NCBI GenBank assembly: GCA_027186245.1
Contig: CP114482.1
Span: 30,833,209-30,897,208, forward strand
Source: Coriaria nepalensis
Lineage: Eukaryota; Streptophyta; Magnoliopsida; Cucurbitales; Coriariaceae
Direction: 5' to 3'
Length of the DNA: 64,000 nt
Both the position numbers and the translations under genes were made by a program. Positions 46,633-57,582 of this stretch are shown in pieces. Every line of letters begins with the position of its first letter. Position 1 is the first letter of the stretch. The notes under the pieces are model-generated. The model was not told the origin of the DNA and made no database searches. It saw only the letters and a list, made by a program, of their open reading frames with translations.

Positions 46633-48735
46633 TGTGAGTTTTTAGCTCTTCGCCTATCTGGGGCAGAATATGTTTTCGAAAATGTATCTGGACATCCAAA
46701 CCAGCAAACTAATTACCAATATACACGGTTGAATGCAATGCAACTCTTCTATCTAGAATCATTGGTTCATTTTTTCAATTTCTAAACTTATTAATAATGT
46801 AGAAACAAAAAGGAGATTAGAGAAGAGTTGTACATAGCTACTCACTCTTCCAAGAACCAGATGGCTCTTCACCCATCTTCAAAATCCATTGTCGTGCCGC
46901 AACCTTGCCACTGGTTCCAAGTAGTCACCCAGCATTTAATCGTATTCATAGGGTCACAACTTTCACAGAGAGTTCTTGGAGAAGAGGATTGAAGAAGAAG
47001 ATGAATGATGAACATTTGAAAGAGAAAATATTTGAGAGGAACCCATTTAGGGTTGCTTTATATTTCTTTTACAAGGACATAAGCTCTTGGGCCAAGCCTA
47101 AGTGCGCCTCTAAGGTTGAGTTAACTTTTAACCGTGTTTGGGTCCCTAAAAATCGGTTTTAATTTCTATTTCCAAAAAATTAAAATAAAACTTTATTTAT
47201 AAATTAATGTCAACTTTTACACAGTAAAATACATACTTTAATTTGGGCCTTGCATGTGGGCCCATTAGGCCCATTAACTCTTTATTGATCTACGAGACTT
47301 CTTTTTCCACTCAAAAAATATTCTTTTGACTATAAATTTATTGAATCTTGATTTAATAAATTCATCTTATCAATTACTTATATTTCTAATTAAAGATTTA
47401 ATTTCAAATTAAATCTAAATCAAACTTTGGATATGCTAGTTGTGCATGTGTGATTTAGATTTAACAAATTATACTAGTTTATGATTTAACTCTTAAATAG
47501 TGTTCAACTATAGAGGAACCTCAACAAAAACTATAGATGACTATTGTTGTACCAAACTAATAATATTCCATCTACTTGTGGTTGAAGAAAATCCTAGGAC
47601 ATGGTTTAATTATTAAACCATTCTAGATTTTCTTTATGAATATCCTAAATTCTTATGAAACTAGACAATGGTTTTACAAAAACTCTTTTCATACCATATA
47701 CTTTGGCCAAACATTTTCTTCATTGCATAAGCTATATGACTCATAAAACCTCATCTTCTAATATAGAGGTTATAGATCCCATCTTATCAACGTCTAGACT
47801 ACACATACTCAAACATATGCCCAATGGTTGCCTCTTTTAGCGCCCTTTGGCTAAGAACACATGAAGTAAAATCAAAGCATGATATCTTATATGCCAGTGT
47901 TGTGGTGATCTCAAGTCTGAGCCTCACAAGTATCATAGTCACCAACACAATACAATTACCATTGAGCTTTTGTCAATTGATCATGTTTAGTGATTAAGTC
48001 TCTACTAATTACTTACATGCCTATCTCGGTATCTACTTAAACATTTTCTTTATTGCATAAGCTATATGACTCATAAAACCTCATCCTCTAATATAGAGGT
48101 TATAGATCCCATCTTATCACGGTCTAGACTACACATATTTGAACACATGCCCAATAGTTCACATTTTTAGCGGCCTTTGGCTAAGAACACATGAAGTAAT
48201 ATCAAAACATGATATCTTATATGTCAGTGTTGTGGTGATCTCAGGTATGAGCCTTACAAGTACCATAGTCACCAACATAATATAATTACCAATGAGCTTT
48301 TATCAATTGATCATGTTTAGTGATTAAGTCTCTACTAATCACTTGCATGCCTATCCCAATATCTACTAATATAGATGAATTTGAATACATCACTCTTCTT
48401 CTGAAGATTATAGCACATGTAATGGTCTCTCTAGATTGTCATTATTCCATCATGACAATCCTAGAACTATGAACAATTTGGATCTTAGTCTGAGGCCAAC
48501 TTGGATTTCACCAATCATAATCACCATCATGATTCTAAGTGCATGTATAAGACCCAAGAATCTGTCAAGTATGCAAGCAATTGATTATGCATGCAAATTT
48601 TTATTTTCAACCTAATAACAACAAAATGTTATGCATTCAATTATGTTGATGATTTATATAATTCAAGATTGATTTTCATAAGTATATGATCTGATCAGGT
48701 CATACCCAATTGGCTTGATGAGCATAATACTTTCA
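46633..48735 (-). repeat. copia E 5' LTR with 330-bp duplication
   Basis: The minus strand starts TGAAAGTATTATGCTCATCA at 48735 and ends CTCACA at the PBS. Compared with the 3' LTR, a 330-bp block occurs twice (47711-48040, 48041-48370), and about 290 bp are missing near 47487-47505. The total length therefore stays near 2.1 kb. Confidence 0.85.
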
Positions 48736-48885
48736 ATCTCCCACTTACACTAAAGTGAATCGCTTCTTGAATTTCATTCACATCATGTCATGATGGCGAT
48801 TTAAACTTCGGTTTGAAAAATCCCTTAATGGGTGGATCCATTATGTTATTTTTTATTAATTCCCTTTTTATCACTTTTGAGTGAA
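48736..48885 (-). other. copia-family internal 3' end outside the 5' LTR
   Basis: ATCTCCCACTTACACTAAAG and the next about 130 bp match 40775-40920, the sequence just inside the 3' LTR (polypurine tract and end of the internal region). They diverge at TATCACTTTTGAGTG, where LINE coding sequence begins. Confidence 0.75.
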
Positions 48886-50090
48886 TATTGGATTGATTAC
48901 ATTAAATCTCATCTGCCTAGTTTATCTTCTCAAGTGGACAATTTAATCTGCTTTACTAGTCAAGACGGTCATTTTTCCATTAAATCAGCATGGGGAGCTT
49001 TGAATGGTGAAGTGGATTCTATTCAGGTGTTCAAAACGTTTTGGTCACTGAAGTGTCCCATGAAGATTAGAGTTTGTTTTTTGGAAGTTGTTACATCATG
49101 CTGTGGTGCTGGTTATTAATTTACACAAGCTGGGGATAGCCTTACCTTCTACTGGCTCTTGCTGCAAGTCTAGAACTCAGGAAACTTTGTCTCATCTCTT
49201 CATTCATTTAGAGGTTTTTTCCAAAGTCTGGAGTTACTTCCATTCAATCTATAGCCTTTTTTTGGTGCACCAACCTTTTTGGGATCGTATTGCTTTATGG
49301 TTGCATATTTTCTTTTCTACTCGTTTCTTTTCTATTAGGAAATCTAGTTAGGAAGGAACAAATCCTGATATGATAATATGCAGTTCAATCATTCTTCTAT
49401 GATCAGGAAGATCTTAAATTGGTCAAGGGAGTTGGACAAGTCTCTTAACTTTGGGAGTTCTATTAGAACCAGTGAGGTGGCCTTGCTTAATAAGCTTTGG
49501 TGCGGACCAAAACCTTTTAGGCAGAAACAAGTGATTGCATGCAAGTCGAATGTGCCTTAGTTTGGTTGGTATAAGTTGAATGTGGATGGTTCGTTCAAGA
49601 GTTCTTCTAGGCTCTTCTCTTGTGGAAGGATAATCTGGGATCATCAAGAGAGCTTCATGGGAGCCCTTACTAGATCTCTCAGGTGCTCAAATAGTTTCCA
49701 AACAGAGATTTTTTCTTTGTTTTTCAGATTGCAGTATGCCCTTCTTTATTGTTTCATACCCCTATCCATTGAGAGTGATTATTAATCACTTGTGCCAGCT
49801 ATTAGATAGAATTGCAAAGATTGGAGATACAGAGGCTTCTGGTTGTCTATTCAAGGTTGGTTGAAATCTTTTGAGCTAAGATTGAGTCATATATAGAGAT
49901 TGTAATAGAGCGACCGATGCTTTGGCTAGTGTTGAGTGTATAGATCATGTCTTTTATGGAATATGAGTCAAACCTTCCTTCTTCTAGTAGGCTTTGTCTT
50001 CAGAGTGATAGATATGGCCTCCCTCAGTAAAGGATGGAATTCTTCATTTCTTTTAATAATATGCCTTGGCATATTTATTAAAAAAATTAA
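48886..50090 (+). pseudogene. LINE 3' part: zf-RVT and RNase H domains
   Basis: WIDYIKSHLPSLSSQVDNLI, SQDGHFSIKSAWGAL, FWSLKCPMKIRV is the zinc-finger-in-RT (zf-RVT) domain of plant LINEs. A frameshift is followed by CCKSRTQETLSHLFIHLEVF. The RNase H (RVT_3) domain starts LNVDGSFKSSSRLFSCGRII and ends HIYRDCNRATDALASVE (about 49895). It terminates with YGLPQ and an A-rich end at about 50082-50090. About 200 residues between RT thumb and zf-RVT are missing at the copia E junction. The orientation and domain order agree with the RT piece at 38272-38674. Confidence 0.88.
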
Positions 50091-50264
50091 TTAATTTATT
50101 AACTCGATAGGACACTAATAACATAATTAAGTATATTATATCTATTAATAGAGAATTAATCATTCACTATAAGTGCCCAAATTGATTAATTAGATTAATT
50201 AGATTAATTAATTTACTTGATTATATGAATTAATATTAATTAATGATATTGATTAAGGTAAAAT
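50091..50264. other. AT-rich sequence after the LINE
   Basis: Contains GATTAATTA repeats (50185-50215). No gene. It could include the LINE target site but I could not match a duplication. Confidence 0.4.
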
Positions 50265-50782
50265 TGACTTTATAGAGTTAAAGGCAATTTGGTAATTTGA
50301 TAAAAAGGTTTGATCAACAAATAAGCATGCTTGTTGTTAATACATGGGTACTTTAATCTATAAGATTGTGAATCAACAACAAGAAAGCAAAGCTTATATA
50401 CTTGAAATGATCAAGTCTCTTTTAAATTGCGTAAAATAGAAATTCGATAATGTTGTACTATCTAATATATAGTGATATATGTAGATTGATAACAATAAAT
50501 GCTAAATGAGAATTTTGTTTTTCCCTTCTCATTAATTTAATATTCAAGTTCTAGAAAATTTCAGATTCAAATTCTTGTGAAAACATATATGACCGAATTT
50601 ATAAGAAAAAAAACAAATAAATAAAGGTATTATTTTTAGATGAGATCATAAAGATTAATATCAATAATGTAAGTTTTTTAAAACATACATTATAAAAAAT
50701 GATATTCTTATTTAGTGAAATTCTCTTAAAACATCATAAATGAATGATATTTTAGTATGCAGAAATTGGCACGTATGTGATA

Positions 50783-51642
50783 GAAATGACCACCGGTTGA
50801 GGAGTTGATATCAGTCTGGGGTTAATGTTTTGGGGCATTAGGCCCCTATCAGTTTTACTATTACCCTCAATTGGCCCTGCAACTGCAGGTGGTGGGGATA
50901 GAGGGCGCCCAGGGCGTGGGACTGTTTTATAATTTATTTTTGGTTATCTCAATTCTTCTATTACTTTAGAATAAAAGTTTCGATTTTTTTCTTTGTTCTT
51001 TCAAGTACTTCTAGGGTAATTCAGTTTCAAAGTATTATTTCTACGTATTTCTATGACTTAAGTTTTTCAATTATTATCTTAAATTTCCATCGTAAAGTAT
51101 GTTATTTATTTTTTTATTTCAAGCTGTAATTATGATTTGTTATTTATTAGTTTTTTATATAATACTTTAATTTGATCTCTTATCAAACCATTTCGGAACC
51201 GGTTCCCGGCTACTGGCGGGGCTCCATCTGACAGCAGTGGCAGAATCAATAGGCTTACGCTAGTGCGGGGGGAGATCAGGAGAGAGAGGGTGAATGAGGG
51301 AGAGAAAAAAAAAAGAGAGAACTAGGAAAAGGGGTAAGGGGAATGGGGGAGATTGGGAGTAGGGAGAGAGAAGAAAAAGGGATCGATGGGAAATGGAAAA
51401 TATGGTAAGGGGGCTGCACGTGTAAAAGGGAGAGAGAGAAGAAAGAGATGAGGGGTGAGTTTTAAACGTAAAAATGTTAAATTTAATATACATTTTCGAT
51501 TTTTGGTGGGGGCCATGACCAAATATTAGACACCGTAATGACCCTATATAGGTTTTATTCTAGACCCCAGTCGTAACAAATATTCTTAGAAAAATGCCGA
51601 CTGAAAGAGTCGATTACGGGGTGGTTTTTCTACTTAACCTTA
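50783..51642. mobile_element. MULE-like non-autonomous insertion, 860 bp
   Basis: Both sides carry the identical 10-mer GTATGTGATA (50773-50782 and 51643-51652), while the paralogous copy at about 37985 has it once (CTAGGTGATA). A 9-10 bp target duplication fits Mutator-like elements. The ends are only loosely inverted: GAAATGACCACCGG inside the left edge against GAAAAACCACCCCG about 12 bp inside the right edge. The interior has a GC-rich patch (50885-50920) and a polypurine tract. No transposase. Confidence 0.62.
51268..51456. repeat. long polypurine tract
   Basis: Nearly all A/G on the plus strand for about 190 bp, with runs such as GAGAGAGAGG, AAAAAAAAAAGAGAG and GGGGAATGGGGGAGATTGGG. It lies inside the MULE-like insertion. 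The open frames on the opposite strand here are Ser/Pro/Leu low-complexity and not genes. Confidence 0.85.
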
Positions 51643-51955
51643 GTATGTGATATGGTAGGATGTGATTTACACACTAAATGCGTTTTCATCCAATTAGGCT
51701 ATGTCATAAAAATCACTGCAAGCATAAGTGAACATGATTATCTATAAATATAAATGGGATATGGATAGAAATAATGAAATCATGTTACCATAAGAGATAC
51801 GGAGATGATTATTTATCGTTAAAAGAATGATGCAGATTAAATATAAATATAATCTAATGTTATGTTATGGGATATTATAAGTAGAGACTAGAATATATGT
51901 TCTTTACTTTTAGTAAATATAAACTTTTCTCCTTAAGGTCGGAAGATTTTTTTGA

Positions 51956-52236
51956 CAGACTTATTATTTAATAATATGCAATGAAGTCTTTACTTAGTCA
52001 AAAAGTTTATTCTTTATATGAAATACTCTTGGACTCTTAGTTATTATGAAGAATGGGTCTACCAATGACCAACCTATGCTCTTTATTTGATAATTTGATA
52101 ATTTGAGATGATACAATTTGATAATTTTATTTGGTTTGTTCTTTGGACCTCTTGTTAATTGAATTGTTCTCAGAACTCAGAATCTTAAATAATCTCTTAT
52201 TTTAATAATAATTTATTATGAATATTTTATTTTAAA
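51956..52236. other. unclassified AT-rich sequence
   Basis: No motif is recognised. It should correspond to decayed RT of copia C if the element is continuous, but I could not read any RT motif. Confidence 0.4.
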
Positions 52237-52492
52237 AAGGTCAGGCCTATTTTAAATCTGATAGAACCCGACCTATTTTAGGCCCCGATAAGGCCCAATA
52301 GAACCCGATCCATTTTAGGCCCGGATGGGCTCGGGATAAACCCAAAGGCTTTTTAGACCGGGCCCGGACATATATTTTGAAAATAGGCCCAGCTCAACCC
52401 AACCAATTTTTTTTCCGGGCTCATCCCAGCCCGGCCTTAAATAGTGAAAAGCCTTGAAGGGGTCGGGTCGGGTGACCTGTTTTGATACCTCT
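52237..52492 (-). mobile_element. hAT-MITE scrap
   Basis: The right end, reverse-complemented, reads TAGAGGTATCAAAACAGGTC, close to the left TIR of the element at 2982. The next bases (CCGACCCCTTCAAGGC, then CTATTTAAGGCCGGGC) also parallel it. The left end has no TIR, so it is truncated. It is GC-rich, with CCCGACC and GGCCCGG motifs throughout. Confidence 0.62.
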
Positions 52493-52860
52493 ATGCATGA
52501 GGGTATTGGTGTAAAATAAATTAAAAATTTGAGGATAAAATTGTCATTGGGAACCAAAAAGATTCGGTCAGTTTCCAAACAAGGGAATCAGTTTCCTTAG
52601 GGAATTAGTTTGTGAATTCTTTGAGCAACCAAATATAAATTTTGGAATACAACATTCCATTTCCTTTTCTTCATATTATTTTTCCACCTATTCTACCTAT
52701 TGTACCTTAGAAGAACTAAGAATATGTTCTTAATTTATGAAGATTCTAAATTGAAATTAGAGTTTTCAGTGACTCTAATTCTCAATCATAGATAATTTAA
52801 TCATATTATTTTTTAGCTTATGCTAATTAATTGAATTGGTTTGTTGGAATAGTTCCAAAT
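52493..52860. other. unclassified sequence
   Basis: No open frame or element edge is recognised. Confidence 0.4.
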
Positions 52861-53243
52861 CAAGTAACAACGGATGAATTAAATTAAAAAAAAATTGAAT
52901 GCATTGTCGTTTCTAGACAAAGGAAGGTTTTGTGTAAAATGTTCATAAATGAACTTACAATGGTTTCAAGTATCAATAATTACGTAGTATTGTACTATGA
53001 TTATATATGATGCATAGTGAAAACAAAAGAACCAAAGTCTCATCAGCAATCAAACATAAATTAACTAGTCATTTATTTTGAAAGAGTTTTTAAAGAGTTA
53101 AAAGGAATGAAAAAGAATTAACAATAATAAATAACATCACAGATCAACACACTAAAAAACTTCACTAAGGGAAGTTTAAATCGCCATCTTGACAAGATGT
53201 GAATAAGATTTAAAAGCGATTGACTTTAGTGCAAGTGAGAGAT
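52861..53243 (+). other. copia C internal 3' end and polypurine tract
   Basis: It matches the inverse of 40775-41200 (end of the copia E internal region), including CTTCACTAAGGGAAGTTTAA, and ends AGTGCAAGTGAGAGAT at the LTR. AGTGAGAGA is the decayed polypurine tract. Confidence 0.72.
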
Positions 53244-55300
53244 TGAAAGTATAATGCACATCAAGCGAATCAGATAAGACCCGATAAGGTCAAATACTTC
53301 TGAGAATCAATCTTGAATTGTATAAGCCATCAACATAATTGTATGCATAGCATTTAATAAATCATGTTATAACCTGTCATAATATTCTTAGGTTGAAAAT
53401 ATCAAATTGCATGCATGATTATTACATGTCATACTTGACAAATTCCTAGGTTTTGGACATGCACTTAGAATCATGATGGAAATTATGCTGATGAGATCTA
53501 AGTTAGCTTAAGTCTAAAATATGAATTTTTCATAGTCATAGAATTGTCATGATGAGATAATAACAATATGGAGAGACTATTACATGTCATATCATCTTCA
53601 AAGGAATAATGATATTCTCATGATCACAAGTACTAGAGAATACTTAGTTAGGCATATAGGTATTAAGTAGAGACTTAATCATTGAATGTCATCCCTTGGT
53701 AACTCATTTGTAATTATATTAACTGTTAATGAGAGTTGGCTAGTGACTATAGTATTTGTGATTCTTAGACCTGAGATCAGTATAATACTTAAGTTTGGGA
53801 TATCATGCTTTGACCTTATTCAACGTGACCCTAATCAAGGGTTACTAATGATAAATCATTAGGCATATGCTCTCGTACGGGTATTATGTAAGGTGATAAA
53901 ATGAGATTTATCACCTCTATTTTAGGAAGAAAGGTTTCTATGAATTATATAACGTATGCAATAAATAAAATCCTGATGCAAGGTGGTATGCTATGAAAAA
54001 TGTTTTTATAAACCTATTGTCTAGTAGGGTTTAACAATTAAACCAAACCCTAGGACTATCTAGAACCATGAATTTATAGAAGGATCAATCTAGTACCATA
54101 ATAGTTATGTATGATTCTTTATTAGATTTCTCATACTTTTTATTACATGGGTGGCACATATGCCTTGCTGGAGGCTAATATGGGTTTAGTGGTTTAAGTT
54201 AATTAATCATAGAAGATGATCATATTAACTATTTGGTTTAAGAGTATTTTTTACGGTCCAAATGATCTATTCATTAGATTGGATATAATTTAGAAGTTGT
54301 TGTGGGGCCCACCTACTAGCATAATATATAAACTATCTGGTAACACATATAAAGGATGATTGGATCTTGATGGAATACTAAATTGGAGAATTTTGACTCG
54401 TTCCTAGTAAACTTAATTTAAAGAGTTAAAACATTAATTTTTTTTATTTGCTAAGTTTAAGCCACACCTGCACTACTAATATATCAAAAGTGTGATTCAG
54501 ATTTAATTAGAGAAATATTAAATTGACAACAAAACTTTTTCGGACAACAAAAATATTAAATATTAAATATCAAAATTTTAATGAATTTAAAGTCAAATGA
54601 TATTTTTTCGATCTAAAGGAAAGTTTGGTTGGTTATTAAAGTGTTAATAGGTCTAATCAGGCTCAAGTGAAAAGGCCAAATCAAAGTTTATATTTTATAG
54701 GGTAAATTTTGAAAATTCATTTGGAATAATTAAATTTATTTTAATTTTCATAAAATGGGAATTAAAATGGACTCTAAGAAAACCGAATACAAGTTAAAAG
54801 GAAACTAGCCTTATAGGCCTAACTTGTGCTTGGCCTAAAAGAGAGTGTGAGAAAGAGTCTTTTCTCTCAAGAAAATTAACTCATTTTTTCTTCTCGTTTT
54901 TTCTACTTCAAGGTTTTATCTTAAGAGTTTAGATTGAAACAAGATTAGCTTGAGAGTCGTCATTCATGTGGATATGCGTTAGAGGTTGGGTGATGGCTTC
55001 GAATGTGTAGATAAGGCGGCGACAGCTCTTAATGGTGGTGGCCGACAACATTGAAGGGAGAAGAGTGAAGAACTAACCAGTTCTTAGATGAGGATTTTGC
55101 TCGATATAAATCTATCTCTCTTCTCCTTATACTATTTCTATTCTTATGATTGTTTAGAACTGAAAAACTAGAAAACTAGATATTTAAGAAACATTGCATA
55201 CAAATAAAGATATTTAGGTAACCGGTTGAATCAGATATCTAGAAGTCATTTTTCCAAAAAGGCATTCCACTTAGAATAAGCGAAGATTCAATGACTTACA
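53244..55300 (+). repeat. copia C 3' LTR
   Basis: It starts TGAAAGTATAATGCACATCA and ends ATGACTTACA, about 2.06 kb with TG...CA ends. It matches the copia B and E LTRs along its length, including the GC-richer patch (GGCGGCGACAGC, GGTGGTGGCC at about 55013-55045). No PBS follows, as expected for a 3' LTR. A complete copy useful as reference for the family. Confidence 0.85.
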
Positions 55301-55330
55301 TCTATATTGTATAGAAATAAAGAGGAGGTT

Positions 55331-57580
55331 TGTAGCTATAACATCCCATTTAAATGCTTCCTAGATTAGACATAGTTTGTAGCCACAAGGATGAAAAATA
55401 AATAATTTCTTATGTTTAGCACAAAATTTCCAAGTAAATGGTGAAAAAGGAAGCCGCAGAGACAAAAAGGGAGGAAGATGCAGAGAAGGGATTCACGCAA
55501 GCTCACCACTCACCTTCTCCTGCATTTAGATAATTATCACATTCAATGTGTAGCTATAGTAATTAAGTTAGAAAAAGAAAAGTCCCAGCTGCTTCTTCGT
55601 ACAAAGCTTACACAAATCTGCAACAAGCTAAGAAATCAAAAAGAAAATTATCACCGTTCCCACACCGTGCGAAAACTCAAGAATAATCCAAAGACTTCCC
55701 TTGAATTTGCCATAACCGAGAAGCAAGGGAGGCAAAAGGAAGGATGCGATTCTAACCTGCCCAAACCAGAGCAGAACGGACGAAGAACAAATTTCTGGTA
55801 AGGACTCTCGGTGCCCTTCTGTTAAAGAGCTTGAATTCAGCTATGATGGACGAAATTGCGAATAGAAGGTTAAAAAGTATAAAGAGTCAAGGTAGGAAAG
55901 GTCATCAAGTAAAACCTTCAAAAAATTTGAATCCGTCGAGTAAGGCCATCGAGTAAGGTCGTAGAGTGAACCCATCGAAAAAAACTTCAAAAAATACAAA
56001 GGAAATACTCGACGGCTCGATGATCCCATAGAGTAAGACGTTACTCAAAGGCTTGAGGTCCTAGTAGAGAAAATTTTACTCTACGGGTCGACGACCACAG
56101 AAGGTAAATTACTCTACGGGGCTGTAGACCCATAAAGTACCGAACACTTACAGAAAACAAAGGGTCCATGATTACTTTACGGGGGCCATAGACTCGTTGA
56201 GTACATAATAAATAAAAGATGTGAAAGATAAATAGTACTCTACGGAGCCGTAGACCCATAGAGTATAGAAGATTCAAAAGAAATAAAGGAACAATGTACT
56301 CTACGGGGCCGTAGACCTGTAGAGTACATAATATTCAGAAAATGAAAAAAGGGTCATTGTACTCTACGGGGCCATACACCAATAGAGTACAAAATAGTTC
56401 TTTTAGTTTAAGTGGAATTTAGATTCAAACTGGTACTAAGGAAAACCTATGTTTTGGATAAGTAATAGCCCCGACCTGCAAGGTTTACAAGGAACAGTTA
56501 ACAATAGAAGACATACCAAGTAAGTAAAGTCTCACCTATAACATAAGTCCTTCCACTGATTGTTCAGCATGAGTTTTATTTTATTATTGTGAATGCAACT
56601 GCATGCTAAACCTTGAGTTGATTGCGTGGTGCTTTGTTTTTATAAAACATGTGCTATTTGGTGATATGATTTGAGTAGATATATACCTTTTTCCAAAGTA
56701 GTGAATGAACCTTTAGTTTTACGCAAAGGTAGTAAAGATAAATGTTATGCTTTAAAGAGATGAAGTGATACTTGACATAATATAAGCATAACATTTTAGT
56801 GAAGTATTGCCTGGTCAGGATAATTGAGAGAGGTCGCTGACCAAAGTTTTGATCTGATCAGGTCAGAATAAGAGAGGTCGATGACCCTACATAGATCATA
56901 GAGGTGATCCGATCAGGCTAACTGAGCGAGGTCGCTGATCTTAGTTATTTGGTCATTAAGGACAATGGATCACAGTAGTGTCGGCGGAAGCATCCTAAAG
57001 GCCCATAGTAGAAAGAGCATCATAGATAGATCATAGAGAGTCTTAGAAGAGTTTACAAAACTATTCAATAGAGTTTTTGAAATATGTTTCAATATGTTTT
57101 GTATATGTGAGAAACCATCATTACTTACTGGGCTTTCAGCTTATGATACTTCATGTGTTGTAGGTAAGTAGAACAAAGGAAAAGAAGTAGACTCTAGACC
57201 GGGTGATTGAAGATGATCAATTGGTATAGAGTACATATGGGCCCGACCTATAGGAAGACAAAGAAGTTTAGAAGAGGTTTTGAATGGGATTTTAAGTATT
57301 TTGAAACTTTAAAAGACCTTGTCTTATTTCATGGGAGAAGTTATAAATTTTACTATGTTGTATAGATGTACAGAAAATATATATACAAGTATTATGTTTT
57401 TCCTTTCATCTTATTGTCAAGAAAGTTTCAACACAGTTTTAACAAAAGTTCAAATTATTATGCATTCTTTGTAAAATAGTTTCAAGAGGAGTAGTAAGGT
57501 AATGCCCCTTACCAGCTATACGTATATTAAAGAGATGAAGAATTGTTTTAAATATATTAAAGAGATGAAGAACCATTACA
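55331..57580 (+). repeat. gypsy 3 5' LTR with two subrepeat arrays
   Basis: It begins at about 55331 (TGTAGCTATAACATCCCATT) and ends ACCATTACA before the PBS, 2.25 kb. A hairpin-bearing 61-63 bp repeat array lies at 56077-56392. A second set of three units (CTGGTCAGG...GAGAGAGGTCGCTGACC and variants) begins at 56811, 56854 and 56909. The start is placed by comparison with 62901, where 2 bases differ. Confidence 0.85.
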
Positions 57581-57582
57581 GG

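Larger units (their letters stand above)
38675..48885 (-). mobile_element. copia E, Ty1/copia element inside the LINE
   Basis: Minus-strand element: 5' LTR (46633-48735), PBS, 2 kb leader, gag (43620-44590), decayed pol (40775-43610), polypurine tract, 3' LTR (38675-40774). About 150 bp beyond the 5' LTR (48736-48885) repeat the sequence found just inside the 3' LTR, so the structure is LTR-internal-LTR-partial internal. No clear target duplication was found. Confidence 0.8.
50265..51955 (+). pseudogene. second copy of copia integrase-region remnant, with insertion
   Basis: It aligns with 37475-38271 in the same orientation (AAATAAGCAT, GAATGATCAAGT-like, AATAAATGCTA, AGTTCT-GA-AATTT, CATATATG). 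It is interrupted between 50783 and 51642 by a separate insertion. No coding frame. Confidence 0.72.
28446..55300 (+). mobile_element. copia C, Ty1/copia element stretched to 26.9 kb by nested insertions
   Basis: Plus-strand parts occur in order: 5' LTR, PBS, leader, gag N-terminus (30676-30805), rest of gag and protease (36690-37320), integrase remnants (37321-38271 and again 50265-51955), 3' terminal region with polypurine tract (52861-53243) and 3' LTR (53244-55300). The outer flanks are TGTAT (28441-28445) and TCTAT (55301-55305), a 4/5 match to a 5-bp target duplication. Between them sit gypsy 2, the LINE with copia E inside, a MULE-like insertion and a MITE scrap. The repeated integrase part (see findings) is not explained by simple nesting. 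Confidence 0.65.

Noticed and set aside
51260..51522. Overlapping minus-strand open frames rich in Ser, Pro and Leu
   Set aside because: They are the complement of the polypurine tract; open only because of low complexity.
56077..56392. Hairpin repeats as CRISPR or tRNA cluster
   Set aside because: Units are tandem LTR subrepeats recurring in the 3' LTR; no tRNA consensus boxes.
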